A stretch of 64,000 nt of DNA from Prochlorococcus sp. AG-424-E18 (GTDB taxonomy: Bacteria > Cyanobacteriota > Cyanobacteriia > PCC-6307 > Cyanobiaceae): assembly GCA_003210155.1 (NCBI GenBank), contig QCNC01000001.1, forward strand, positions 279,782 through 343,781, given 5' to 3'. The stretch's first letter is position 1. Each line of letters opens with the position of its first letter. The position numbers and the translations under genes were made by a program. Under the pieces are notes generated by a model. The model ran no database searches and was not told the DNA's origin. It was given only the letters and a program-made list of their open reading frames with translations. Positions 19,645 through 29,932 of the stretch are shown piece after piece.

Positions 19645-20861
19645 TAATTCTCGTTTAAAAGTTTATCAAGCAAATCCCATTTATCTTTTGAAATGGGAAT
19701 AAATGAAATTATTTCTTGAAAGTAAGAACTTAATTGTAGTTTACTTGCTTCTGTTAATGTGATACCTCTTGTTCGCATATAAAAAAGTTCTTCTTCATTA
19801 AGTTGCGAAATTGTAGCCCCATGTTTGCATTTGACATCATCAGCAATTATTTCTAATTGAGGTTTGGTATCTATTTGTGCGAGATTTGATAAAAGTAAAT
19901 TTCTGCTTAATTGCGAAGCATCAGTTTTCTGGGCAATTTTCGGAACTATTATTGAACCTTCAAATATTGCATGTGATTTATCATCGGCAAGTGATTTATT
20001 AATTTGGTCTAGAAATCCATTTGGGCCATTAAATTCTATTTTTGTATAGGTTGAAATCTGCTCATCTTTTTTTGTTATTTGCATACCTTTGATATTTGTT
20101 TTAGCGTTTCCCGCAGATTGTTTAATACTAATTTCAAATCTCGCGTAATTGAATTTGAAATGTAAAGATCCTAAGTTGTATGCACTATTTTTTTGTTGAA
20201 TTACATTGAGAGAATTTAATAGATTGGATCTGTTTTCACCGTAAGAAACAAGACCATGATTTACGGAACTATTTTCTTTCAAGCAAAAGAAAGTTGATTG
20301 AGATAACGAGGAGTTTTCTTTACCAAGATTTACTTGTAATAATTCAACATCACAATTTTTTTCTAAAAATATTACGAGGGTTTTTGCTTTTAAAGAATTA
20401 CTTGATGCGTGACTAAAAATTTCAATAGGAGGAATTTTTGATCCATTTAATTTTAATCCCAAAATATCATTTTTACGACTTAAAGACAGATTTAGTAGGT
20501 CACCCCAATTTTCGTTATGCTTAAAAAATGATATCTGTTCCTTAATATATTTTTGTAATTCATCTTCACTTAATTGTTGTATTGAATAATTTTTCTCTAT
20601 TAATTTAATTTGGCAATTCTCACCAATTATTAATCTAATATTACTTTGAGAAGTTTTCGGATATGGTAAGTCAAATTTTGAATCTTTTCCATTAACTGAG
20701 TAATCTAAAAAGGTTGACAATTTTGATTTGTTTGAAAGTCTCCATAGTTCACTTTTAGGATTAGGGAGAGGGCTTGATTGTAATTTATGAAGACAGATTT
20801 TTTGTATTTCTGTTAGGTTATCATCCAATTTATTATTTTTTATTTTTTCAATAATTTCCAT
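19644..20861 (-). CDS. sufD: Fe-S cluster assembly protein SufD
   Basis: 405 aa; CKHGATISQLNEEELFYMRTRGI; between sufS and sufC. Confidence 0.96.
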   Translation of the reverse strand: MEIIEKIKNNKLDDNLTEIQKICLHKLQSSPLPNPKSELWRLSNKSKLSTFLDYSVNGKDSKFDLPYPKTSQSNIRLIIGENCQIKLIEKNYSIQQLSEDELQKYIKEQISFFKHNENWGDLLNLSLSRKNDILGLKLNGSKIPPIEIFSHASSNSLKAKTLVIFLEKNCDVELLQVNLGKENSSLSQSTFFCLKENSSVNHGLVSYGENRSNLLNSLNVIQQKNSAYNLGSLHFKFNYARFEISIKQSAGNAKTNIKGMQITKKDEQISTYTKIEFNGPNGFLDQINKSLADDKSHAIFEGSIIVPKIAQKTDASQLSRNLLLSNLAQIDTKPQLEIIADDVKCKHGATISQLNEEELFYMRTRGITLTEASKLQLSSYFQEIISFIPISKDKWDLLDKLLNEN

Positions 20862-20865
20862 TTGT

Positions 20866-21651
20866 TTAGGTCCCTTTTATAAAGTTATCAGTCCATTCAT
20901 ACCCTTTTTCCTCAAGCTCTAGAGCAAGATCACTCTCACCAGTTTTTATGATTCGCCCGTCTGACATAACATGGACATAATTTGGTTTAATTTCATCTAA
21001 TAATCTTTGATAGTGGGTAATAAGTATAATTCCAGTCTGTGCATTAGATATTTTTTTAATTCCTGATGCCACTATTCTTAGAGCATCGATATCTAGACCA
21101 GAATCGGTCTCATCTAATATTGCTATCTTGGGCTCAAGTAAAGCCATTTGCAGAATCTCATTTCTTTTTTTTTCACCTCCGGAAAAGCCTTGATTTACAC
21201 TCCTTGAGAGGAATGCGTGATCCATTTTCACGATTTCTAACTTTTCTTTAACTAATTCTTCAAAATCAAAAGTATCCAATTCTTCTTTGTTGAGGAATTT
21301 CCTTCTAGCATTAGTTGAAACTCTAAGAAACTCAAGATTACTTACACCTGGAATCTCAATTGGATATTGGAAACCAAGAAAAATTCCTGATTGAGATCTC
21401 TCTTCAGGTTCTAAAGAGTTGATGTTTTCACCTAAAAATTTTATGTCGCCATTTGTAATATTATACGAGGGATGTCCTGCAATGATTTTCGAAAGAGTAC
21501 TTTTGCCACATCCATTTCTTCCCATGATGGCATGGATTTCTCCGGGATAGACGGTGAGTGAAACCCCTTTTAAAATTGGAAGATTATCAGTAGATGCAGA
21601 GAGATTTTCAACTTCTAAAATTGGATCTGATTCTTTCATTTTACTTTGCAT
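20866..21651 (-). CDS. sufC: Fe-S cluster assembly ATPase SufC
   Basis: 261 aa; [55 protein letters not shown]. Confidence 0.98.
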   Translation of the reverse strand: MQSKMKESDPILEVENLSASTDNLPILKGVSLTVYPGEIHAIMGRNGCGKSTLSKIIAGHPSYNITNGDIKFLGENINSLEPEERSQSGIFLGFQYPIEIPGVSNLEFLRVSTNARRKFLNKEELDTFDFEELVKEKLEIVKMDHAFLSRSVNQGFSGGEKKRNEILQMALLEPKIAILDETDSGLDIDALRIVASGIKKISNAQTGIILITHYQRLLDEIKPNYVHVMSDGRIIKTGESDLALELEEKGYEWTDNFIKGT

Positions 21652-21672
21652 ATCAGTTTCGAAATTGATTAA

Positions 21673-23115
21673 TTAACCTACTGATCCCTCTAGTTTAAGT
21701 GCCAGTAACTTATCTGCTTCAGCAGCAAATTCCATAGGTAATTGATTAAATACATCTCTGCAAAAACCGCTGACCATCATAGATACTGCCTCTTCAAATT
21801 CTATACCTCTGCTTTGGAGATAAAAAAGTTGGTCTTCTGAGATTCTACATGTGCTTGCTTCATGCTCAATTTCAGAATTGGGTTGTTGAGATTTGATGTA
21901 GGGGAATGTATTTGCAGAAGCTTGATTCCCTATTAACATTGAATCACATTGACTGTAATTTCTTGATCCTGTAGCTTTTGTTCCCATTTTGACAAGACCT
22001 CTGTAGCTATTTTTTGAGTTACCTGCACTAATACCTTTGCTAACAATAGTTGATTTGGTCTTAGGACCAATATGGATCATTTTTGTGCCGGTATCTGCTT
22101 GCTGAAGATTATTGGTGAGAGCCACTGAATAAAATTCTCCTACAGATTCTTCCCCTAAAAGAAGACAACTAGGATATTTCCATGTAATTGCAGACCCTGT
22201 TTCAACTTGAGACCAGCTAATTTTACTTCTCTTACCTAAACATTTTCCTCTCTTAGTGACAAAATTAAAAATTCCGCCAATACCTTGTTCATCACCAGCA
22301 TACCAATTTTGCACTGTTGAATATTTTATTGATGCGTCGTCTAACGCTATAAGCTCTACAACTGCTGCGTGTAGGGTATTTGTATCAAACATTGGAGCTG
22401 TACAACCTTCTAGATAACTTACAGAACTTGATTCTTCAGCAATGATTAGTGTTCTTTCGAATTGTCCTGAATCCCCACTATTAATTCTGAAGTAGGAAGA
22501 TAGATCCATAGGGCAGGTTACACCTTTTGGGATATAAACAAAAGAACCATCACTAAAAACTGCAGAATTTAGTGCTGCAAAATAATTATCACTAGCTGGA
22601 ACAACTGTACCTAAATATTTTTCAATCAAATCCGCGTGATTTTTTACTGCTTCACTAATTGAGCAAAATATAACTCCATGTTCAGCAAGTTCTTCTCTAA
22701 AAGTTGTGGCAATAGAAACACTATCAAAGACTGCATCTACTGCTACATTTGTGAGTTTTTTTTGTTCCGTGAGGGGTATTCCTAATTTGTCAAAAGTCTC
22801 AAGAAGTTTGGGATCAACTTCATCTAAGCTAGAAATTTTCTCTTTTTGCTTAGGAGCAGAGTAATAAATAATATCTTGATAATCAATTTTTTTATATCCT
22901 AATGCTGCCCAATCAGGCTCTTTCATCTTTTGCCATTTTTTAAAGGCTTTTAATCTAAAATCAAGAAGAAATTTTGGCTCTTCTTTTTTCTGTGAAATTA
23001 ATTTTATGATATCTTCATTTAATCCCTTTTCTATTTTTTCAGTTTCAATATCAGTAACGAAACCATATTTGTAAGGCTCTTTTACTACATCTTTAACTAA
23101 ATTTTCGTTGACCAT
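21673..23115 (-). CDS. sufB: Fe-S cluster assembly protein SufB (likely start MVNENLVKD at 23115)
   Basis: [69 protein letters not shown]. Confidence 0.97.
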   Translation of the reverse strand: MVNENLVKDVVKEPYKYGFVTDIETEKIEKGLNEDIIKLISQKKEEPKFLLDFRLKAFKKWQKMKEPDWAALGYKKIDYQDIIYYSAPKQKEKISSLDEVDPKLLETFDKLGIPLTEQKKLTNVAVDAVFDSVSIATTFREELAEHGVIFCSISEAVKNHADLIEKYLGTVVPASDNYFAALNSAVFSDGSFVYIPKGVTCPMDLSSYFRINSGDSGQFERTLIIAEESSSVSYLEGCTAPMFDTNTLHAAVVELIALDDASIKYSTVQNWYAGDEQGIGGIFNFVTKRGKCLGKRSKISWSQVETGSAITWKYPSCLLLGEESVGEFYSVALTNNLQQADTGTKMIHIGPKTKSTIVSKGISAGNSKNSYRGLVKMGTKATGSRNYSQCDSMLIGNQASANTFPYIKSQQPNSEIEHEASTCRISEDQLFYLQSRGIEFEEAVSMMVSGFCRDVFNQLPMEFAAEADKLLALKLEGSVG

Positions 23116-23211
23116 GTTATTAAAAAATAACTTATTACAATTAGCTTTATATACTTTAACGAAAGATACCCCCAATATTGAGTTTTTTTCCTTTATTAAA
23201 ACTAAAAATTA

Positions 23212-23565
23212 ATGTCTAATCATCTTGATCCCTTGTCAAACCCTTTAAACATAAAAACTATAAAAGAAATTGATAATCTTGATCTACCTATAATGCAGAA
23301 ACATCATTTAAGAATACTTGCTCATTGTCTTCAGATTTTAAAAATTATCAAATTAGATAATAGTTTGGAATATCAAAATAAAAATCCCCTTAGAGAATGG
23401 TGTGATAACCAATCCAAAGAATTTGATGATAAAAAATTTAGTGATCTTTTTTATGAGCAGTTAGAATCCACCTCGAAAAAATTAAGTATTTTTTCAAAAA
23501 AAATAGGTAAGAGTATTGAGGATTTAGAGATAGATGATTTAGTACTTCTAGTTGAACAACGCTGA
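23212..23565 (+). CDS. Conserved hypothetical protein divergent from sufB
   Basis: 117 aa helical ORF; no cysteine cluster and no clear HTH. Confidence 0.6.
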   Translation: MSNHLDPLSNPLNIKTIKEIDNLDLPIMQKHHLRILAHCLQILKIIKLDNSLEYQNKNPLREWCDNQSKEFDDKKFSDLFYEQLESTSKKLSIFSKKIGKSIEDLEIDDLVLLVEQR

Positions 23566-23744
23566 AGCCCCTTTTTTTGATCCCGAAGAAAAAATATATT
23601 TTTGTTGAGTCGTTAACAAATTTAGGTAATAAAATTTAAAAAAAAAGAAAATTAATTTACATTTCAAAAATATTTGGAAATTAATTAATTTCATTGATAC
23701 CAACTGTTTTGAAGAGAAATATCAATTTTGAGACTTTTTTAGTA

Positions 23745-23760
23745 GTCAGAGGATCCTGAC
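23745..23760. promoter_or_regulatory. Short inverted repeat GTCAG-aggatc-CTGAC in the 5' region of the DUF4912 gene
   Basis: Directly visible in the ~270-nt intergenic region 23566-23833. Confidence 0.3.
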
Positions 23761-23833
23761 GACAGGCCAAAAAGACACACAATTCCTAAAAAAAAAGAAC
23801 ATACTGATCCCAAACAAAAACGGAGATTTTAAA

Positions 23834-24934
23834 GTGGCTGATGGGATCATGAATAAAGATCAATTACTCTCACTAACCCTCAGACAATTACGTCAAGAAG
23901 CAAGTAAATTATCGGTTCCTCTTTACAGTCGCAAAACAAAAGCTGTTTTAGTCGATTTAATACTTAAATACCAAGAAAAATCTATAAAAAAAATATATAC
24001 GTCACCCCCTGTGTCAAAACCTAAAGCAACTCCAGAATCCAATGCTTTTAATAGTAGTGAAGAAGTTAAAACAAATGTAGTTTTCTTACCCCGAGATCCA
24101 GATTGGGCTTATGTTTTTTGGCAAATTTCTGATGTAGATAGAGAAAAAGCACAATCTTTGGGAGCCAATAAATTATGTTTACGATTATTTGATGCATCTG
24201 GTTCTGAAGGAATCAACTTTAATCAAGGAACACTAAGGGAGATAGCAGTTGATAGTTACAGTACAGAATGGTACTTGCCAATCCCACTTCCTGATAGAGA
24301 TTACAAAGTTGAATTAGGTTACAAATATGGTTTTAACTGGATGTCATTGGCATTTTCTTCGATAAGCCATGTTCCTGGGTCTCATCCTTCTGAGCAAATT
24401 CTTGATAAATTTGTACCTTTTAATTTAGATTCCACTTCTGAGTCAATCCCAGATATTTCTAATTCTGTTGTTTCAGAACAAAATGGTATGCATGAAAGGT
24501 TATACCAAGCAGCAACTAACATTCCTCTCAGAAGAAAAGTTGGTTCTGAAGAATTTATGGAAAACGTAAATTCAACAAACCTCAATGATAATCTTACGGA
24601 CTCAGGTGTTGGTAAATGGTCATCAGGTTTAAATGAGTCTGGAAGCGGAATTGTTAAAAATAGATCTTTTTGGCTCGTTGCTGATGCTGAATTAATTGTT
24701 TATGGAGCTACAGACCCTTCTGCAAAACTGACAATAGGCGGAGAAGAGGTTCCTCTTGCGGCAGATGGTACTTTTAGAATTCAAGTTCCATTTAGAGACG
24801 GGACTCAAAAATATGATATTAAAGCTGTTGATGTATCTGGTCAGCAAGAAAAAAGTATATCAATGAAATTTGATAGAACTACACCACTTGACGATACTAA
24901 TGAAAAAGATAATGCTGAGACTGAATGGTTTTAA
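23834..24934 (+). CDS. DUF4912 protein with N-terminal Rho-N/SAP-like domain
   Basis: 366 aa; LTLRQLRQEASKLSVPLYSRKTKAVLVDLI (Rho-N-like); VVFLPRDPDWAYVFWQISDVDREKA (DUF4912). Confidence 0.8.
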   Translation: MADGIMNKDQLLSLTLRQLRQEASKLSVPLYSRKTKAVLVDLILKYQEKSIKKIYTSPPVSKPKATPESNAFNSSEEVKTNVVFLPRDPDWAYVFWQISDVDREKAQSLGANKLCLRLFDASGSEGINFNQGTLREIAVDSYSTEWYLPIPLPDRDYKVELGYKYGFNWMSLAFSSISHVPGSHPSEQILDKFVPFNLDSTSESIPDISNSVVSEQNGMHERLYQAATNIPLRRKVGSEEFMENVNSTNLNDNLTDSGVGKWSSGLNESGSGIVKNRSFWLVADAELIVYGATDPSAKLTIGGEEVPLAADGTFRIQVPFRDGTQKYDIKAVDVSGQQEKSISMKFDRTTPLDDTNEKDNAETEWF

Positions 24935-24946
24935 TAAATTAAATTA

Positions 24947-25117
24947 ATGCTTAAAAAAATTGTAGCTTTTACTCCATTGTTTGGGGCATTAACGTTTCCA
25001 CTAATAGTTCCAATTACAATTTCTAAATTTGGTGTTAACTATGGAATTCTTAGCGCATTATTAATTTCTTCATTATGGTTTATCGCTATGTTAAGAACAT
25101 CCGAAATGCCTCATTAA
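24947..25117 (+). CDS. Small membrane protein (56 aa, MLKKIVAFTPLFGALTFPLIVPITISKFGVNYGILSALLISSLWFIAMLRTSEMPH)
   Basis: ATG 24947 to TAA 25117; two hydrophobic helices; fills the gap between flanking genes. Missed by the ORF track. Confidence 0.7.
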   Translation: MLKKIVAFTPLFGALTFPLIVPITISKFGVNYGILSALLISSLWFIAMLRTSEMPH

Positions 25118-25149
25118 TTTAGTTAGATTTTTGTGAGTTTCTTAAAAAT

Positions 25150-26787
25150 ATGACTCAAGTTAATGTAATTAATATTAATTCTCCTTTTTTAGATCAAAAA
25201 CCAGGAACCTCAGGTTTAAGAAAAAGTACTTTAAAGTTTCAAGAAGAGCATTATTTAGAAATTTTTATTGAAGCAATCTTACAATCATTGGAAGATTTAA
25301 AAGGTTCAACACTAGTAGTTGGTGGTGATGGCAGATATGGCAATATTGAAGCAATAGAAAAAATTATTCAAATATGCATTGCTCATAAAGTTCAAAAGGT
25401 TATTGTTCCAAAATACGGTTTATTATCTACTCCTGCGACATCCCATTTAATTAGAAAAGAAAACGCTATTGGTGGCATTATTCTTTCTGCAAGCCATAAT
25501 CCTGGTGGGATTGATGGCGACTTTGGAGTGAAATTGAATATTTCTAATGGTGGCCCAGCTCCTGAGATAATTACTAATAAGATTTTTAAGGCTTCACAAT
25601 TACTAACTAGTTATAAAATTTGTAAAATCCAATTACCTGATTTTAGTGAATATGGAACTTATTCTTACGGTGAAACTACCTTAGAAATTATTGATGGATT
25701 AAAAGATTATTCTAATTTGATGGAGAAAATTTTTGATTTTGATCAAATTAGTGATTTTTTAAAAAAAGACTTCTCTTTAATTTTTGATGCAATGAATGCG
25801 GTTACAGGCCCATATGCAAAAAATATTTTTGTTGAAAAAATGGGTCTTTCACCTCATTGTGTTATGAATGGTGAACCGTTAAAAGACTTTGGAGGTTTAC
25901 ATCCTGATCCTAACCTTACTTATGCATCCCACTTGGCTGATTTGTTATTAAATAAAAAATCTTATAGTTTTGGTGCTGCATGCGATGGAGATGGAGATAG
26001 AAATATGATTTTAGGAAGTGGATGTTTCATAAATCCTAGTGATAGCCTTGCAGTTATTACTGCTAACACAAAATGTGTACCTGGTTATAAAGATGGTATT
26101 ACAGGTGTGGCAAGATCCATGCCAACCAGCTCAGCTGTTGATAGTGTTGCTCGAGCATTAAACATACCTTGTTTCGAGACGCCTACTGGTTGGAAGTTTT
26201 TTGGAAATCTTTTAGATTCTAATTTAATTACTTTATGTGGAGAAGAAAGTTTCGGAACAGGTAGTAATCACGTCAGAGAGAAAGATGGACTATGGGCAGT
26301 TTTGTATTGGTTACAAGTTTTAGCTGAGAAAAAATGTTCGGTAAGTGATTTGATACAGAATCATTGGAAACAATTTGGTAGGAATTATTATTCAAGACAT
26401 GATTATGAAGCAATTCCCTCAAATATTGCTAATCAAATCTTTGACAATCTAACTTCTATGCTTGAACATTTAAAAGGAAATAGTTTTGCTGGCCATTTAG
26501 TTAAAGTTGCAGATAACTTTTCATATTTAGATCCTGTTGATAATTCCATAAGTCAGAATCAAGGTTTAAGATTGGTCCTTGATGATAATTCTCGAGTAAT
26601 TGTGCGCCTTTCTGGGACTGGAACTAAGGGTGCAACATTAAGACTTTACTTTGAGAAATTTTTCGATCCTCAACAGAATCTTTCATTAAATCCTCAGATC
26701 GCTTTGAAACCTCTAATAAATGATTTAGATGCTTTATTAAATATTTCAAAACTTACTCAAATGGAAACTCCTACAGTAATTACATAG
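25150..26787 (+). CDS. pgm: Phosphoglucomutase (alpha-D-glucose phosphate-specific)
   Basis: 545 aa; GIILSASHNPGGIDGDFGVKLN, CDGDGDRNMILG, CGEESFGTGSNHVREKDG. Confidence 0.96.
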   Translation: MTQVNVININSPFLDQKPGTSGLRKSTLKFQEEHYLEIFIEAILQSLEDLKGSTLVVGGDGRYGNIEAIEKIIQICIAHKVQKVIVPKYGLLSTPATSHLIRKENAIGGIILSASHNPGGIDGDFGVKLNISNGGPAPEIITNKIFKASQLLTSYKICKIQLPDFSEYGTYSYGETTLEIIDGLKDYSNLMEKIFDFDQISDFLKKDFSLIFDAMNAVTGPYAKNIFVEKMGLSPHCVMNGEPLKDFGGLHPDPNLTYASHLADLLLNKKSYSFGAACDGDGDRNMILGSGCFINPSDSLAVITANTKCVPGYKDGITGVARSMPTSSAVDSVARALNIPCFETPTGWKFFGNLLDSNLITLCGEESFGTGSNHVREKDGLWAVLYWLQVLAEKKCSVSDLIQNHWKQFGRNYYSRHDYEAIPSNIANQIFDNLTSMLEHLKGNSFAGHLVKVADNFSYLDPVDNSISQNQGLRLVLDDNSRVIVRLSGTGTKGATLRLYFEKFFDPQQNLSLNPQIALKPLINDLDALLNISKLTQMETPTVIT

Positions 26788-26820
26788 AATTGAAAGTAAT
26801 CATTTTTTGATTTTATTTAT

Positions 26821-28110
26821 ATGCATTCAGAAAATTTATTTACTAATTATTCTCAAATAGAAAATAATGCACCTTTGGCAGATCAATTAAGACCAAAGAA
26901 TTTGGAAGATTTTTTTGGTCAACAACTTATCTTGAATGAGAATTCGCTTTTAAGAAGTGCAATATTGAACGATAAGATTAGTAATTTTATTTTTTCTGGC
27001 CCTCCTGGTGTTGGGAAAACTACTCTAATTGAAATTATTTCCTTTAATACTCGTTCAAAATTAATTAAGTTGAATGCAGTATTATCAAGTGTTAAAGAAT
27101 TAAGAAATGAAATCGCTAATGCAAAAGATAGATTAATAAATTCAAAAAGAAAAACAATTTTATTTATTGATGAGGTTCATAGATTTACATCAGTTCAGCA
27201 AGATGCTTTATTACCTTCAATAGAAAATGGAACTATAACTTTTATTGGTGCTACAACTGAAAACCCTTTCTTTGCTGTTAATAAAGCGCTTGTTAGTAGA
27301 TCACGCATTTTTACATTACTTCCTTTGTCAGAAAATGATTTGCAGAAAATAATACAAAAAGTTATAACTCATTATTCTAAAAAAAAAGATTCAAAAAAAG
27401 TTTATTTAACTCAAGATGCTATAAGTCATTTAATTAAATTTTCTGGTGGTGATGCAAGAACTTTAATCAATGCGCTAGAGATGGCCATAGAAACAACTGC
27501 TGAAAATGATGCTAAACAAATCAAGATTAATCTCTCAATAGCAGAGGATGCAATTCAAAAGAAAAATATTGTTTATGATAAAAATGGTCAAAATCATTAC
27601 GATGTAATAAGTGCATTTATTAAGTCCATAAGAGGTTCTGATCCAGACGCAACTTTATTCTGGCTTGCGAATATGCTGGAGGCTGGTGAAGATCCTAATT
27701 TTATTTTTAGAAGACTACTTATATCTGCCAGTGAAGATATTGGAATAGCAGATCCTAATGCCATAGTAGTTGTACAATCCTGTTGTGATGCTTTTGATAG
27801 GGTTGGTTTTCCAGAAGGATTATATTTTTTAACGCAGGCTTCTTTATATTTAACTATGTCTCCTAAAAGTAATAGTACAAAAAGTATTTTTAAAGCAATT
27901 GAAACAATCAAATCTACCAATACTTTTGATGTTCCACTTCATTTAAAAAATAATTCTAATAGTTATGTCAATCCTCATAATTATCCAGGTAATTGGGTCG
28001 CACAAGAATATCTTCCAAAATCTTTAATAGGTTTAAAAATATGGCAACCAAATAATAATGGATGGGAAAAAACTCAATATGAAGAACTGCTTAGAAGAAA
28101 AGAAAACTAA
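26821..28110 (+). CDS. rarA: RarA/MgsA-type AAA ATPase (replication-associated recombination)
   Basis: 429 aa; PLADQLRPKNLEDFFGQ, FSGPPGVGKTTL, LFIDEVHRF, GATTENPFFAVNKALVSRS, YVNPHNYPGNWVAQEYLP. Confidence 0.93.
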   Translation: MHSENLFTNYSQIENNAPLADQLRPKNLEDFFGQQLILNENSLLRSAILNDKISNFIFSGPPGVGKTTLIEIISFNTRSKLIKLNAVLSSVKELRNEIANAKDRLINSKRKTILFIDEVHRFTSVQQDALLPSIENGTITFIGATTENPFFAVNKALVSRSRIFTLLPLSENDLQKIIQKVITHYSKKKDSKKVYLTQDAISHLIKFSGGDARTLINALEMAIETTAENDAKQIKINLSIAEDAIQKKNIVYDKNGQNHYDVISAFIKSIRGSDPDATLFWLANMLEAGEDPNFIFRRLLISASEDIGIADPNAIVVVQSCCDAFDRVGFPEGLYFLTQASLYLTMSPKSNSTKSIFKAIETIKSTNTFDVPLHLKNNSNSYVNPHNYPGNWVAQEYLPKSLIGLKIWQPNNNGWEKTQYEELLRRKEN

Positions 28111-28763
28111 AAATTTTTCGAACAACAAATAATTTCAGGATTAAAAGAAGCTTTTTCTTCGTATGCTAAAGCAATAGTCCAATCATGGAAGTTAATCTGT
28201 GAATAATTTAAATGTATGTTTTTCTTTTTATGAATTAACTCTTTTGGCTTTTCAAAAAATTGCCAATGATTAATGTCTTTAGCTAATTTTCCATGATCCC
28301 ATTTTATAGCTGCTTCAACAGCACACCATTGATTTAATATCATATTTTTTGTTAAATAATTATTTTGGTTTGATTTATTTGTATGAAAAAAATATTTTTC
28401 TGCTAATTTTATATGGTTAAAATCTCTATCTATTCTCTCAATATCAATCCCTATTTTGCCTTTATGCCAGACTATAGTAATGGCATCTTTACAATGACTT
28501 AAACTGATATTTCCCATGCCAGATGGTAAACTTGGAGGCTCTCCAGGATGAGCATTAATTGGAATTTCTAGGGGATCTAAATCAAAAAGTGATGAAAGTG
28601 ATTTTCGCAAATAAGCTCTTGTTTCTAAGAAAATCTTTGATCTTGAATCTGTTAGGTTTTTTGCAGTTTTAATTTCTTCTATAGTTGCGACATCTTGCAC
28701 ACCTTTAATCTCATAAAACCAAATTTTTGGTATTTTATATTCATACTCATTTAATAATTTCAA
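28107..28763 (-). CDS. 4'-phosphopantetheinyl transferase (Sfp/HetI type); start uncertain, possibly TTG at 28763
   Basis: LSLSHCKDAITIVWHKGKIGIDIERIDR, NQWCAVEAAIKWDHGKL. Confidence 0.85.
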   Translation of the reverse strand: MKLLNEYEYKIPKIWFYEIKGVQDVATIEEIKTAKNLTDSRSKIFLETRAYLRKSLSSLFDLDPLEIPINAHPGEPPSLPSGMGNISLSHCKDAITIVWHKGKIGIDIERIDRDFNHIKLAEKYFFHTNKSNQNNYLTKNMILNQWCAVEAAIKWDHGKLAKDINHWQFFEKPKELIHKKKNIHLNYSQINFHDWTIALAYEEKASFNPEIICCSKNF

Positions 28764-29230
28764 TGGCTCTAAAGGTTGGCGACAAAGCACCAGAATTTAA
28801 ATTAAAAGATTCTTTTGAGAAAGAAGTTTCTCTTAGTGATTTTAAAGGTAAAAGAATAATACTATATTTTTATCCAAAAGATAATACTCCAGGATGTACT
28901 AAAGAAGCATGTAATTTTAAAGAGAATTGGAATTTATTTCAAAAAAATAATATTGTTGTGCTTGGTATTAGCAAAGATAATGCATCCTCTCATCAGAAGT
29001 TTATAGAAAAATTTAATTTACCTTTTATTCTTTTGACTGATCCTGAACCTTTTAAAGTTTCTTCTGATTACGATAGCTATGGACTGAAGAAATTTATGGG
29101 AAAAGAATATATGGGAATGATGAGAAATACTTTTTTAATTGATACTGAAGGTAATATTGAAAAAATTTACTTAAAGGTAAAAGCAGCAATAATGGCTGAT
29201 CATATTATTGCAGACCTTGGGTTAAGCTAA
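28763..29230 (+). CDS. bcp: Thioredoxin-dependent peroxiredoxin (Bcp/PrxQ)
   Basis: MALKVGDKAPEF...FYPKDNTPGCTKEACNFKENW; starts at the internal ATG 28763 rather than the track start 28727. Confidence 0.95.
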   Translation: MALKVGDKAPEFKLKDSFEKEVSLSDFKGKRIILYFYPKDNTPGCTKEACNFKENWNLFQKNNIVVLGISKDNASSHQKFIEKFNLPFILLTDPEPFKVSSDYDSYGLKKFMGKEYMGMMRNTFLIDTEGNIEKIYLKVKAAIMADHIIADLGLS

Positions 29231-29917
29231 TTTTTTTATGGACAGGTGGTGAATAATCATCCCCTCCATAACTAAATTAGGAGCATTGATAATATTTTCT
29301 TTTTTAGTCTTTAGAAATTTTGTGAGAAATTGAGAGTCTCCTCCACAGATTATTAAAATATCCTTTTCAGGATTAAATAAACTATTAATCACGCCAGTAA
29401 GAGAGTTGATTACTCCTTTTAAGATTGCTTCTTCTGTATTAATTAAAAAATCTTCGGACGGAATATCATATTTTTTGGGAACTTTAAGATTTTTTGTATT
29501 TTGTTCCATTGATTTTAATTGTGTTAGAAAACCTGGAATAAGTTGACCACCGAGAATCGATCCATTTGAATTCAATTTTGTTATTGATAATATTGTTCCA
29601 AAATCTGCAATTAGAAAGTCTTTTTTGAAAGGGTTTTCAATAATTTTTAAAGCGGCAATACAGGCAAGAGCTCTATCAACTCCAAAATAATCAGGAAGAT
29701 TTGATAACTGAATATCTTTAGTTTTTATTTCATTTTCTTTTTTTAGCAAAAAATTAGGTAGTTTTCCTACAGAAGCCCAAATTAATTGATCAAGATCTAT
29801 ATTTTCAGGAACTTTTTGCTCTTTTTTGGTATGGAAGAATTTAGATTGATTTTTAGAAAATTTTGCCCAATGCAGTCTACTATTGCCTACTAATAAAAAA
29901 TTTATATCTGAGATCAT
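29222..29917 (-). CDS. coaX: Type III pantothenate kinase
   Basis: 231 aa; LLVGNSRLHWAKF, DYFGVDRALACIAA, LIADFGTILSITKLNSNGSILGGQLIPG. Confidence 0.85.
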   Translation of the reverse strand: MISDINFLLVGNSRLHWAKFSKNQSKFFHTKKEQKVPENIDLDQLIWASVGKLPNFLLKKENEIKTKDIQLSNLPDYFGVDRALACIAALKIIENPFKKDFLIADFGTILSITKLNSNGSILGGQLIPGFLTQLKSMEQNTKNLKVPKKYDIPSEDFLINTEEAILKGVINSLTGVINSLFNPEKDILIICGGDSQFLTKFLKTKKENIINAPNLVMEGMIIHHLSIKKLA

Positions 29918-29932
29918 TTTTCTATGATCAAT

